From CAZUZS01 sp964624795 (GTDB lineage: Bacteria > Calditrichota > Calditrichia > RBG-13-44-9): 6,637 nucleotides of DNA. Of this stretch, positions 1-6,625 are shown piece by piece (the stretch's first letter is position 1; every line of letters begins with the position of its first letter). The stretch covers positions 1-6,637 of the forward strand of contig CAZUZS010000140.1 of NCBI GenBank assembly GCA_964624795.1, in the 5' to 3' direction. The position numbers were made by a program, and so were the translations under genes. Below the pieces are notes generated by a model, which saw only the letters and a list, made by a program, of their open reading frames with translations, ran no database searches and was not told where the DNA came from.

Positions 1-439
1 GATCATCTCCCTTAATCACAGCCTCCTGCGGGAATAGTTTTTCCGGCAGCTCGTAGCCGTCAAACAGCACATATTGCGGCTTCACCTTCAGCGAACCGAT
101 TGCTTTGCGCATCGCCTTAAATGTTGCTTGACGGATATTCAGGGAATCTATTTCGCGGTGGGAGACAATGCCAATTCCGAACGCAACCGCATTTTCAAGC
201 AGGATGTCATATATTTTTTCACGCTTGGCGGCAGTGAGTTTTTTTGAATCCCGCACTTCGGGTATGAAAAAGTAGGAAGGAAAAATAACTGCCGCGGCAA
301 CCACCGGGCCGGCAAGCGGTCCCACGCCCGCCTCGTCCACGCCGGCAATTGTGTGATGCCCGTTCTGCCAGATGAGATGCTCAATTTCCAGCCGCCCGGG
401 AATCCCCTTTTCGGGATCGACCCTTTCAGATTGAATCAA
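1..439 (-). CDS. rnhB: Ribonuclease HII, N-terminal part (runs off the left edge)
   Basis: This cytoplasmic enzyme cuts RNA-DNA hybrids and starts removal of single ribonucleotides misincorporated into DNA. About 146 codons are visible, against roughly 200 for the family, and the C-terminus lies outside the window. Residues 33-45 carry the GxDEAG..PLAGP signature, residues 64-68 read DSKKL, and DG follows at 127-128. The four acidic catalytic residues fit D35, E36, D127 and D145, with the same 18-residue spacing between the last two as in E. coli (D108, D126). The usual GRG motif reads GVG here (V39), which is unusual. There is no ATG in this frame before the conserved core. The chosen start is TTG at 439-437, directly after the TAG stop of the upstream gene, with GGAG seven bases before it. 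Family assignment is firm; the start is likely. It is probably co-transcribed and translationally coupled with the upstream DUF5916 gene. Confidence 0.93.
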   Translation of the reverse strand, partial: MIQSERVDPEKGIPGRLEIEHLIWQNGHHTIAGVDEAGVGPLAGPVVAAAVIFPSYFFIPEVRDSKKLTAAKREKIYDILLENAVAFGIGIVSHREIDSLNIRQATFKAMRKAIGSLKVKPQYVLFDGYELPEKLFPQEAVIKGDD

Positions 440-2707
440 CTACAGACTCCAGAAGTATGAAAATTTAAAATAGAGGATATGATTGGCCGATTTGAGCTTT
501 GTAGTGGCAAAATTATCCCATTCATGTGTGTAGGCGAGGTAAATCGTGCTGCCGGGCTGGAATCGCCAACCCAGCATAGCATTTCCGCTCAAACGCCTCC
601 AGGCAAAATATCGGAGCATTCCTGCATTATTGTAATAGGCGCCTTCAGCACCATTAGTATATTGGAAGAAAAGGCGGGAAAAGAAATTTTTTGTAAACAA
701 GTATCTTCCCCTTAATGCCCAGATGCGGTTATCCGATTGCCCGATGACCGCTACCGGTATTCGTTGCATATTGCGGTTGAAAAACCAGCGCCGCTCGTGT
801 TCAAGTTCGAGGGAAGCGTTGGGCACCGGAACCACTCGCACCGAAGCCTCAATTCCCTCGTTATAACCGGTAGAATGGGTCTGAAAGTAGTATTGCGTAT
901 CCCAGTTCCACCGAATAGTGCCCGAAACAGGTTTGCCCGGATCTGTACTAGCCTCCGCAAATAAGTCTCGTCCCCAATAAACAAGCTCATTCTCCGGGAA
1001 ACGGCTGAAGGCGTAATAATAGAGATCAGTTTCCGCATCCCGATACCTGGTGAACCCAATTTTTAGCTGGGATTGGTCTCGGGTCTCAATCCAAGCCGTG
1101 CTTTGAAGGCCATACCCGGCAGCGCTTTCGTCCGAATCGCGGGTGTATATGGGTTTCAGGCTGATCCCCCAACTCCGCACAAAGCTGCGATTTATCAGGG
1201 GATGAACATCTGCATATAATCCAAATTGTCTCTTGCCCTTTCCGGGAATATTCAAAAAATAACCGGTATTGTTCAGATTGAAATTTGGTTCATAGTAAGT
1301 AGCAACTGCATCAAACCAAAACATTTGGCCATATCGCCCGGCCTCTCCATAAAGCGCCCCTCCTTTTTCATTTGATGCCGAATTCCGGGAATAGACCGCT
1401 TGTCCTACAAAGTAGCGTTGTCCGGAATACATATTCCAGTCCATGCTCCCTGACCAACTGGAATGTGAATCAACTCCACCGGCGTTCGCCTGGCGATCCA
1501 CAAACATCGCTCCGACATTGGAACTGGAAAAAATATCCCGCTGAACGCGTGCCACTGAAAACAGCTCGTCAACCGGCGGCTGATTTGGATCGCCAATGCC
1601 AAAGTTGTTCCAATCTCCGGTGAGCGCTTCCAGCACACCAATCGAATATGGCCCGGCCTTCCCGGTCAGTTTGGCGCCGCCTTTTATATCGCTCTGTGCC
1701 CCGATTCGCCGGCTGTAAAATAGCTGGTAATACGGCATCTGGAAAAGGTTGGTGCTTTCCAGGAAAAAGGGCCGCTTCTCCTCCAACTGGATTTCAAATC
1801 GTTTATCGAGGTTAATTTGCTCCTCATCGATCTCAACCTGCCCGAAGTCCGGATTCAGTGTCATGTCCAGCGTGAGATCGGAGGTGAGATTGTACTTTGC
1901 ATCCAGCCCACCGGTGAACTGTGATTTCTGCGGGTTCATACCCGGATGGCTGTTTCGCACTGTGTAGTAGGGCAGAAAACGCAGATTCTGGCCGCTGCTC
2001 ACATTTTTCATTCCAACAAGAATGCCACCTTTATCAAGCCGAAACGACTGGTAATTCTGGTCTACCAAAGACCAGTAAGACATCTCACGGTTTTCCTTCC
2101 TGATCCGCCAGGCATTAAAGCCCCAAACCTGGTAGCGCAAGTTATCCTTGAAGCGGAGTGTTTTGTATGGAATGGAGAATTCGGCAATCCATCCATACTT
2201 ATTGACACTGGCTTCCACCTTAAAGATGCCATCCCATGTCATATCAACATTTTCACCGTTTTCACTTATCAGGCCATCCTGTTCAACGCCAAGCGGATTT
2301 GTGGAAAAAAAGAATGCTTTGCGGCTGTCGTTGTAAGTATCCAGGTAGAAATTGATATTATCGTCCGGACCGAACTTATAATCGCGATCCACCAGCCTGG
2401 CCGGAATAGAACGGCTGTGGCCGTCCAACATGACGAAGAGAAGGTAAATATTTTCATCATCATACAGAACATAAAAGCGGGTATCGTTGGTTGCATCTTC
2501 GCCCTGTTCGGGTTCTCTTTGGACGAAGCCTCTTTGAATAGGCGCTTTTAGCCAGATTTTATCAACTTTTCCATCAATTTTTGGAGCGACCGGGGTGTAA
2601 ACAGCTACCGCTTTTTGGGCGGGCAGTTTTGTTCCTGCAAAGGCGACGCTGTTCAGGATGAGAAATAAAAGTCCGATAACAGGGATAATATGAAAATAGT
2701 AATTCAA
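440..2707 (-). CDS. Exported CBM9-like / DUF5916 protein, probable outer-membrane barrel
   Basis: The 755-residue product is exported and its function is unknown. Residues 1-24 form a signal peptide (hydrophobic stretch from about 7, AFA-G cleavage after A24). Residues about 34-185 match the carbohydrate-binding family 9-like fold: IDGKVDKIW at 44-52, DDNINFYLDTYND at 115-127, and NPLGVEQDG at 137-145. The rest matches DUF5916, whose best signature spans 266-322 and includes NPDFGQVE (285-292) and EEKRPFFLE (309-317). The C-terminal half alternates polar and aromatic residues and ends FKFSYFWSL, as outer-membrane beta-barrels do. It may bind or pass a glycan or other ligand at the surface, but nothing shows the substrate. 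The start is TTG at 2707-2705: an in-frame TAA lies two codons upstream, no ATG precedes the signal peptide, and a weak GAGAG sits six bases before. The 209-nt gap upstream suggests its own promoter; rnhB follows with no gap. Confidence 0.9.
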   Translation of the reverse strand: MNYYFHIIPVIGLLFLILNSVAFAGTKLPAQKAVAVYTPVAPKIDGKVDKIWLKAPIQRGFVQREPEQGEDATNDTRFYVLYDDENIYLLFVMLDGHSRSIPARLVDRDYKFGPDDNINFYLDTYNDSRKAFFFSTNPLGVEQDGLISENGENVDMTWDGIFKVEASVNKYGWIAEFSIPYKTLRFKDNLRYQVWGFNAWRIRKENREMSYWSLVDQNYQSFRLDKGGILVGMKNVSSGQNLRFLPYYTVRNSHPGMNPQKSQFTGGLDAKYNLTSDLTLDMTLNPDFGQVEIDEEQINLDKRFEIQLEEKRPFFLESTNLFQMPYYQLFYSRRIGAQSDIKGGAKLTGKAGPYSIGVLEALTGDWNNFGIGDPNQPPVDELFSVARVQRDIFSSSNVGAMFVDRQANAGGVDSHSSWSGSMDWNMYSGQRYFVGQAVYSRNSASNEKGGALYGEAGRYGQMFWFDAVATYYEPNFNLNNTGYFLNIPGKGKRQFGLYADVHPLINRSFVRSWGISLKPIYTRDSDESAAGYGLQSTAWIETRDQSQLKIGFTRYRDAETDLYYYAFSRFPENELVYWGRDLFAEASTDPGKPVSGTIRWNWDTQYYFQTHSTGYNEGIEASVRVVPVPNASLELEHERRWFFNRNMQRIPVAVIGQSDNRIWALRGRYLFTKNFFSRLFFQYTNGAEGAYYNNAGMLRYFAWRRLSGNAMLGWRFQPGSTIYLAYTHEWDNFATTKLKSANHILYFKFSYFWSL
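447..450 (-). promoter_or_regulatory. Ribosome binding site for rnhB inside the upstream gene
   Basis: GGAG on the minus strand lies in the last codons of the DUF5916 gene, seven bases before a TTG codon that immediately follows the TAG stop. This spacing is what selects TTG at 439 as the rnhB start, since the frame has no ATG nearby. The arrangement suggests that ribosomes ending the upstream gene reinitiate on rnhB. Confidence 0.65.
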
Positions 2708-2770
2708 CTGTTACTCTCGCCTGACCGCCTTTTCATCTAACTGTTTATGCATCCTTGCGGGAACAAAACC

Positions 2771-2782
2771 GTAGTGCACTAC
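2771..2782. promoter_or_regulatory. Perfect 12-bp palindrome, possible operator
   Basis: GTAGTGCACTAC is a perfect palindrome, followed at once by CACGTG (2783-2788), itself a 6-bp palindrome. It lies just downstream of the promoter-like pair, at the expected transcription start, where a repressor dimer could bind. No known regulator is recognised from the sequence. A chance origin cannot be excluded from one copy. Confidence 0.35.
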
Positions 2783-2788
2783 CACGTG

Positions 2789-2819
2789 TAAATATTTTCG
2801 ACAAAATTGCAAATTTCAA
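2789..2819 (-). promoter_or_regulatory. Possible promoter for the DUF5916-rnhB unit
   Basis: On the minus strand TTGAAA (2819-2814) is followed after 19 bases by TATTTA (2794-2789), a loose match to a sigma-70 -35/-10 pair. The spacing is longer than the usual 17, and the segment is AT-rich, so chance matches are easy. The position fits: transcription would begin near 2782 and leave a leader of about 75 bases before the TTG start. If the organism uses the Bacteroidota-type promoter (TTTG and TAnnTTTG), this call would be wrong; I saw no clean match to that pattern. Confidence 0.25.
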
Positions 2820-2851
2820 TAGAAATATTTTTTCCCGGACAGCAACTTTCC

Positions 2852-2886
2852 GGTCTGCAAACTGCACCATGTGCAGAAGATAGACC
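2852..2886. repeat. Nested inverted repeat (stem-loop) after the lipoprotein gene
   Basis: The inner arms CTGCAC and GTGCAG (2862-2867 and 2871-2876) pair perfectly around a 3-base loop. The outer arms GGTCT and AGACC (2852-2856 and 2882-2886) pair outside a 5-by-5 internal loop. It begins about 30 bases past the stop codon of the substrate-binding protein gene, where a terminator or 3'-end stabilising structure would sit. It lacks the run of T expected after a Rho-independent terminator, so its role is open: transcript-end stabiliser, Rho-related site, or protein-binding site. Confidence 0.5.
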
Positions 2887-2916
2887 TGCCTATGCAATCC
2901 TGCAGTTTCACATAAT

Positions 2917-4512
2917 TTATTTGGCGCCGGAATTGTCGAAATAGACATTTCGAAAGGACACCCATTCCCCAGCCGGTTGAATTCTGAAATTCATGACATT
3001 CCGCTTCATTACGGCTACATTCGTTTCGTACCACAAGCTGATGTAAGGCAGATCGTCAGCCAGGATTTCCTGGATCTGCCAGTAGATCGCCTTTCTCTGC
3101 TGCATGTCCAGCGTTCTTTGCGCCCGGATGATCAGCTTGTCTACTTCCGGATTGCTGTATCCGCCGCGGTTGGCTCCCACCCCGATGTTGTCGGTGTGGA
3201 AGATACGATAAAAAATATCAGGTTCGTAGACACCAACCCACTGCAATGAATATATATCAAACCTTCCGTTCTGAATATCATCAAAGAATGTGCCCCACTC
3301 ATAGCTCTGAATATCGACCGAAATTCCCACATCCTGCAAATCTTGTTGAATTATCTGCGCCTTCTGGCGGCTCATCTGCTTGTCCGTGGTTTTGTATGTT
3401 AGCTGAAAACGGCTTTGCGGTCCCGGCCCGTCCGGATCGGGAAAACCGGCTTCATCCAGCAGCCGCCGTGCTTCCTGAGGATTATAATTATAATCAGGAA
3501 GATTGGGATCGTATGCCCAGTTAGAGGGATAGAGAAGAGATTTTGCGGGCGTCGGGACTCCCGCCATTAAATTGTCGATAATCCCCTTCACGTTTATGGC
3601 ATGGGCAATCGCCTTTCTTACCTTCTTATTTTTCAGATAGGGATTGCGCAAGTTCATTCCCAGGTAAACATAGTTAGAGCCGGTTTTCATCATTACCTTC
3701 AGCCGTGGATTATCCTTAAACCGCGGCAAGTAACTCAGTGGAAAATTGTTCATGAGAAAATCGACTTCCCCGTTTTCCAGCGCCAGAATGCGTGTTGTGG
3801 ATTCCGGCAGGATTTCAATCAGCAGACCGCTCAAACGCGGCTTGCCTTTCCAATATCGTTGGTTTGCTTTCAGTTCAATATAGGAATCGGACTTCCATTT
3901 CACAAAGGCAAAGGGACCGCTGCCAACCGGCTGCCGCTGCAAAATATTCGGATGACCCTCGGCAATATGTTTTGGTACGATGCCGACCTCAGCGTTGGCA
4001 AGGAAAGGTGCGTAGGGGTATTTTAGTTTTATCTTGAGTGTAAAAGAATCCGGCACGGTAATTTTGTCAACTACCTCAAACGATTTGCGGGATGGCGCCC
4101 CCAGCGCGGGGTCCATAATCGATTGGTAAGTATAAGCAGCATCATAAGCAGTGAGGGGGGCGCCGTCGTGAAAAAATGCATTTCGTCGGAGTGTAAAAAC
4201 GTAAACCGTATCGCTGGGATTCTCAATCGATTCCGCCAGATCGGGATGTGGAAATCCGGATGAATCGGGTCGCACGAGAAAATCATAAACCTGTTCGATA
4301 ATCCGGTAGGAAGCCACATCGCTGTAAGTACGCGGATCGAGATTGGTTGGATTATCGAACAGCGCCACCTTAAGTATATTGTCGGAACGGCCAACGGAAT
4401 CACTTTCCCCGCAGCTAAAAATCAAAAGCGGAAGTAAGAAAAGAAACAAGTTTTTTGTGATTTTAATCTTGGTTGAGGAACTGCGAAAATTACCGCTCAA
4501 AAACAATATCAT
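2917..4512 (-). CDS. Peptide-type ABC transporter substrate-binding lipoprotein (SBP family 5)
   Basis: This is a DppA/OppA-type solute-binding protein that would capture peptides or a similar ligand outside the cytoplasmic membrane. From ATG at 4512 it has 531 residues, typical for the family. A basic N-region and hydrophobic stretch end in LIFSC, so C34 should be lipidated. Family motifs follow: NPTNLDPRTYSDVASYRI (54-71), HPDLAES (89-95), and FTLRRNAFFHDGAPLTAYDA (106-125), then the later domain with the KKVRKAIAHAIN motif. The longer frame from GTG at 4605 would run 94 bases further into lysC and is rejected. ATG at 4512 overlaps the lysC stop as ATGA, but the only Shine-Dalgarno, AGGAG at 4518-4514, is one base from it. 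It is seven bases from the in-frame TTG at 4506, which may be the true start. No permease or ATPase genes are in view. The ligand is unknown; a cell-wall peptide role like MppA is only suggested by the lysine/DAP neighbours. Confidence 0.92.
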   Translation of the reverse strand: MILFLSGNFRSSSTKIKITKNLFLFLLPLLIFSCGESDSVGRSDNILKVALFDNPTNLDPRTYSDVASYRIIEQVYDFLVRPDSSGFPHPDLAESIENPSDTVYVFTLRRNAFFHDGAPLTAYDAAYTYQSIMDPALGAPSRKSFEVVDKITVPDSFTLKIKLKYPYAPFLANAEVGIVPKHIAEGHPNILQRQPVGSGPFAFVKWKSDSYIELKANQRYWKGKPRLSGLLIEILPESTTRILALENGEVDFLMNNFPLSYLPRFKDNPRLKVMMKTGSNYVYLGMNLRNPYLKNKKVRKAIAHAINVKGIIDNLMAGVPTPAKSLLYPSNWAYDPNLPDYNYNPQEARRLLDEAGFPDPDGPGPQSRFQLTYKTTDKQMSRQKAQIIQQDLQDVGISVDIQSYEWGTFFDDIQNGRFDIYSLQWVGVYEPDIFYRIFHTDNIGVGANRGGYSNPEVDKLIIRAQRTLDMQQRKAIYWQIQEILADDLPYISLWYETNVAVMKRNVMNFRIQPAGEWVSFRNVYFDNSGAK

Positions 4513-5720
4513 ACTCCTTTCACTACATTTTCCTGCCGAGTGACTGCCAATTGTCCATAAAGTTGTTGAATTGTGCTGTCGACTTCGTCCTCCGGCATCA
4601 TCCACGAAATGCGCAGTTGTGATATTTGCAAAAAATCCGTCGTAATCTGCAATTCGTTCAACGCCGTGAATATTTTACGGGATATTTCGGAACTGAAATT
4701 TAATCCGGTTCCGATAATAGCAACCACTCCTTTTTTCTGATTTATTTCTGTGCTGAAGCCAAATCCTGCCTGACGGGCATCGGATAACATTTGCACCACT
4801 TGTTTTACTTTGCTTTCCTGAACAAGGAATTCGGGGCCATTCCGTTCCCCGATAAAAGCCTGCGTCTTCACTCGTCTTTCTGCCAACTCGCGGGTAATAT
4901 AGCGATTAAATTCCGGATCATCAGAAGTTGTCCTGACATGAGCCATGCCTTTCTTGCCGACGATCCCGGAAACCGACGAACTTTGCAGCGAACGGTCAGT
5001 AACGATGGTGCCAATTTTTCCCGTAAAACTAGAGCCAACAGCGATCTTTATTTTATGCACCTTGGCCAGCTCAATGGATTCCATTTGCAGCACACCGGCT
5101 CCCATGCCTGCCATTTCAATCATCTCATCATAACCGATTTGATCGTTCAGGCGAACGCCGGGCACGACTTTCGGCTCGGCGATATAGACGCCATCCACAT
5201 CTTTCATAATCTCGCAACGGTCTGCTTTCAGAGCGGCTGCCAGGGCAATTGCCGTGGTATCCGAGCCACCGCGTCCCAGGGTGGTAATTTCTTTATTTAC
5301 ACTCACCCCCTGAAATCCGGCGACAATGACGATTCGTCCCTTCTCCAGCTCCTCCAGCAGGCGATTGGCGCGCACTTCCAGGATGCGTGCTTCGGTGTGC
5401 CGGGTGTCGGTGATAATTCCCACTTGCGATCCCGTAAAAGAAATAGCATCATGCCCCAGTTCATGAATCGCCATCGCCAGCAGCGCGATGGACGTTCGTT
5501 CGCCGACAGATAGCAGCATGTCCATTTCCCGTTCCGGCGGATTTTTCGAAACTTGTGCGGCGAGTTGCACAAGGTGATCGGTGGTGTCCCCTATTGCCGA
5601 AACGACCACAATAATCCGGTTGCCCTTTTCTTTTTCTTTGACAACCTGCTCTGCCACCCGCTTGATGTGCTCAGGCGTGGCGACCGAGGTTCCGCCATAT
5701 TTCTGGACAATGAGCGACAT
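4509..5720 (-). CDS. lysC: Aspartate kinase (monofunctional, with C-terminal ACT region)
   Basis: This cytoplasmic enzyme phosphorylates L-aspartate with ATP, the first step toward lysine, diaminopimelate, threonine and methionine. The 403-residue length fits monofunctional kinases such as the C. glutamicum form. The kinase domain (1 to about 240) shows KYGGTS (7-12), GERTSIALLAMA (73-84), GFQGV (135-139), TTLGRGGSDTT (146-156) and KDVDGVYIAEPKVVP (173-187). No homoserine dehydrogenase domain is fused. The regulatory ACT region (about 250-403) is divergent: the usual GMxSHPGV reads GLNFSSEI (339-346), and the usual ISTSEIRIS reads LQISQLRIS (364-372). ATG at 5720 is four bases after the dapA stop; the Shine-Dalgarno is only a weak GGGG about nine bases upstream, so coupling to dapA is likely. 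The end overlaps the lipoprotein start by four bases. Enzyme identity is firm; which amino acid, if any, inhibits it is uncertain. Confidence 0.96.
   Translation of the reverse strand: MSLIVQKYGGTSVATPEHIKRVAEQVVKEKEKGNRIIVVVSAIGDTTDHLVQLAAQVSKNPPEREMDMLLSVGERTSIALLAMAIHELGHDAISFTGSQVGIITDTRHTEARILEVRANRLLEELEKGRIVIVAGFQGVSVNKEITTLGRGGSDTTAIALAAALKADRCEIMKDVDGVYIAEPKVVPGVRLNDQIGYDEMIEMAGMGAGVLQMESIELAKVHKIKIAVGSSFTGKIGTIVTDRSLQSSSVSGIVGKKGMAHVRTTSDDPEFNRYITRELAERRVKTQAFIGERNGPEFLVQESKVKQVVQMLSDARQAGFGFSTEINQKKGVVAIIGTGLNFSSEISRKIFTALNELQITTDFLQISQLRISWMMPEDEVDSTIQQLYGQLAVTRQENVVKGV
4514..4518 (-). promoter_or_regulatory. Shine-Dalgarno that bears on the lipoprotein start
   Basis: AGGAG on the minus strand lies in the final lysC codons. 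It is one base from ATG (4512), which is too close for normal initiation, and seven bases from TTG (4506), which is ideal. Both codons are in frame and differ by only two residues, so the product is almost the same either way. Confidence 0.6.
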
Positions 5721-5724
5721 TCGA

Positions 5725-6612
5725 TCACGCCCCGTCGCCCGTCAGTTGATATTCTCCAAGCACCGCAGAAAGCTGCTGAAGATTATCCGCGGACATTTCG
5801 CACAGCGGCAGCCTGAAATCACCAACGTTGAAGCCCATGAGGTTCATGGCAGTCTTAATGGGAATCGGGTTCGTTTCAATGAACAATACACGGTTCAGGC
5901 CTTCCAGCCAGTGGTGCAGCTCAAGTGCGCGCCGAAAATCGCCGGCCGAGAAGGCAGCGACCATCTCCTTCACCTTATGCGGAACGATATTGGCGGTCAC
6001 GGATACGACACCTTTTCCGCCAACGCTTAAGATGGGGAGCGTTAGTCCATCGTCCCCGGATAGTATGTCCAGGCTCTCCCCCACCCTCTTATGAATCTCT
6101 GATATTTGCCCCAGGTTTGCGGAGGCCTCCTTTATGGCTACGATTTTGGGGTGTTCCGCCAGCCGCTCGACGGTTGCCGGAAGAATATTTACCCCGGTGC
6201 GTCCAGGCACATTGTAAATCACCAGCGGGAAATTGGTTTTTTCTACCACCTCCATGAAGTGCCTGAAAAGGCCTTCCTGGGTCGGTTTGTTGTAATAAGG
6301 GGTGATCACCAGCGCTCCTGCGGCGCCGATTTCTTTAGCAAGCTGCGTCATTTCGATGCTGTGGCGGGTGTCGTAATTCCCGGTGCCGGCAATAACGGGC
6401 AACTTATTTTGAGCTGCTTTGCAGACGGTTTCGAAAATCTTTAATTTTTCCTGATCGTCCAGTGTCGGAGATTCCCCGGTAGTGCCGCAGGGAATGATTG
6501 CGTCCGTTCCCTTTTCGAGGTGGAACTGCACCAGCTCACGGATCTTTCCGTAATCCACATTCCCGTTCTTGTCGAACGGGGTAACCAGGGCAACAATGGT
6601 TCCGCTAAACAT
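5725..6612 (-). CDS. dapA: 4-hydroxy-tetrahydrodipicolinate synthase
   Basis: DapA condenses pyruvate with L-aspartate 4-semialdehyde, the committed step to diaminopimelate and lysine, in the cytoplasm. The 295 residues form a single (beta/alpha)8 barrel of normal length. The sequence aligns without gaps to E. coli DapA as far as the Schiff-base lysine. All key residues are present: T44 and T45 in GTTGES, Y107, Y133, R138 in YNVPGRTG, and K161 in AIKEAS. R138 binds the semialdehyde carboxylate and favours DapA over related aldolases such as N-acetylneuraminate lyase. The E. coli lysine-site residues are largely changed: A49 to P, H53 to D, H56 to K, N80 to Y, E84 to H; S48 and Y106 are kept. 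Lys at 56 is associated with lysine-insensitive enzymes. The start is ATG at 6612 with AAGGAG seven bases upstream. It is the first gene seen of the dapA-lysC-lipoprotein unit; what precedes it lies outside the window. Confidence 0.97.
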   Translation of the reverse strand: MFSGTIVALVTPFDKNGNVDYGKIRELVQFHLEKGTDAIIPCGTTGESPTLDDQEKLKIFETVCKAAQNKLPVIAGTGNYDTRHSIEMTQLAKEIGAAGALVITPYYNKPTQEGLFRHFMEVVEKTNFPLVIYNVPGRTGVNILPATVERLAEHPKIVAIKEASANLGQISEIHKRVGESLDILSGDDGLTLPILSVGGKGVVSVTANIVPHKVKEMVAAFSAGDFRRALELHHWLEGLNRVLFIETNPIPIKTAMNLMGFNVGDFRLPLCEMSADNLQQLSAVLGEYQLTGDGA

Positions 6613-6619
6613 GTCAATT

Positions 6620-6625
6620 CTCCTT
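6620..6625 (-). promoter_or_regulatory. Ribosome binding site for dapA
   Basis: AAGGAG on the minus strand lies seven bases before the dapA ATG, the strongest Shine-Dalgarno in the window. It supports ATG at 6612 as the start. Only 25 bases precede the gene in the window, so no promoter or upstream gene can be judged. Confidence 0.8.

Larger units (their letters stand above)
2708..2916. other. Intergenic region between two transcription units
   Basis: This 209-nt AT-rich stretch is the longest non-coding segment in the window. Read on the minus strand from the lipoprotein stop, it holds a nested inverted repeat (2886-2852), a second short inverted repeat (CCGGA/TCCGG, 2853-2835), an AT-rich promoter-like segment (2819-2789), a perfect 12-bp palindrome (2782-2771), and then the leader of the DUF5916 gene. 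No T-tract follows either hairpin on the minus strand, so neither is a standard intrinsic terminator. A 67-codon reading frame crosses most of the region but has no support as a gene. Confidence 0.7.

Noticed and set aside
148..384. 78-codon minus-strand frame at the left end
   Set aside because: It is in a different frame from the RNase HII coding sequence, which carries all the conserved motifs over the same bases.
1946..2551. 201-codon plus-strand reading frame
   Set aside because: It lies entirely antisense to the DUF5916 gene, whose protein has clear family motifs across the same bases. No family resemblance is seen in the antisense product.
2835..2886. Rho-independent terminator for the dapA operon
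   Set aside because: The hairpins are followed on the minus strand by GGAAAG and GAAAAAATA rather than a T-run, so the standard criteria are not met.
2745..2948. 67-codon minus-strand reading frame crossing the intergenic gap, starting inside the lipoprotein gene
   Set aside because: It has no good Shine-Dalgarno, no recognisable domain, and covers the hairpins and palindrome. It looks like an open stretch by chance.
4513..4605. Extended lipoprotein start at GTG 4605
   Set aside because: It would add 31 residues inside lysC ahead of a complete lipoprotein signal peptide, with no Shine-Dalgarno advantage.
4791..5513. 240-codon plus-strand reading frame
   Set aside because: It is antisense to the aspartate kinase catalytic domain, where every motif is conserved. 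The antisense product is rich in His, Phe and Cys, typical of a shadow frame.
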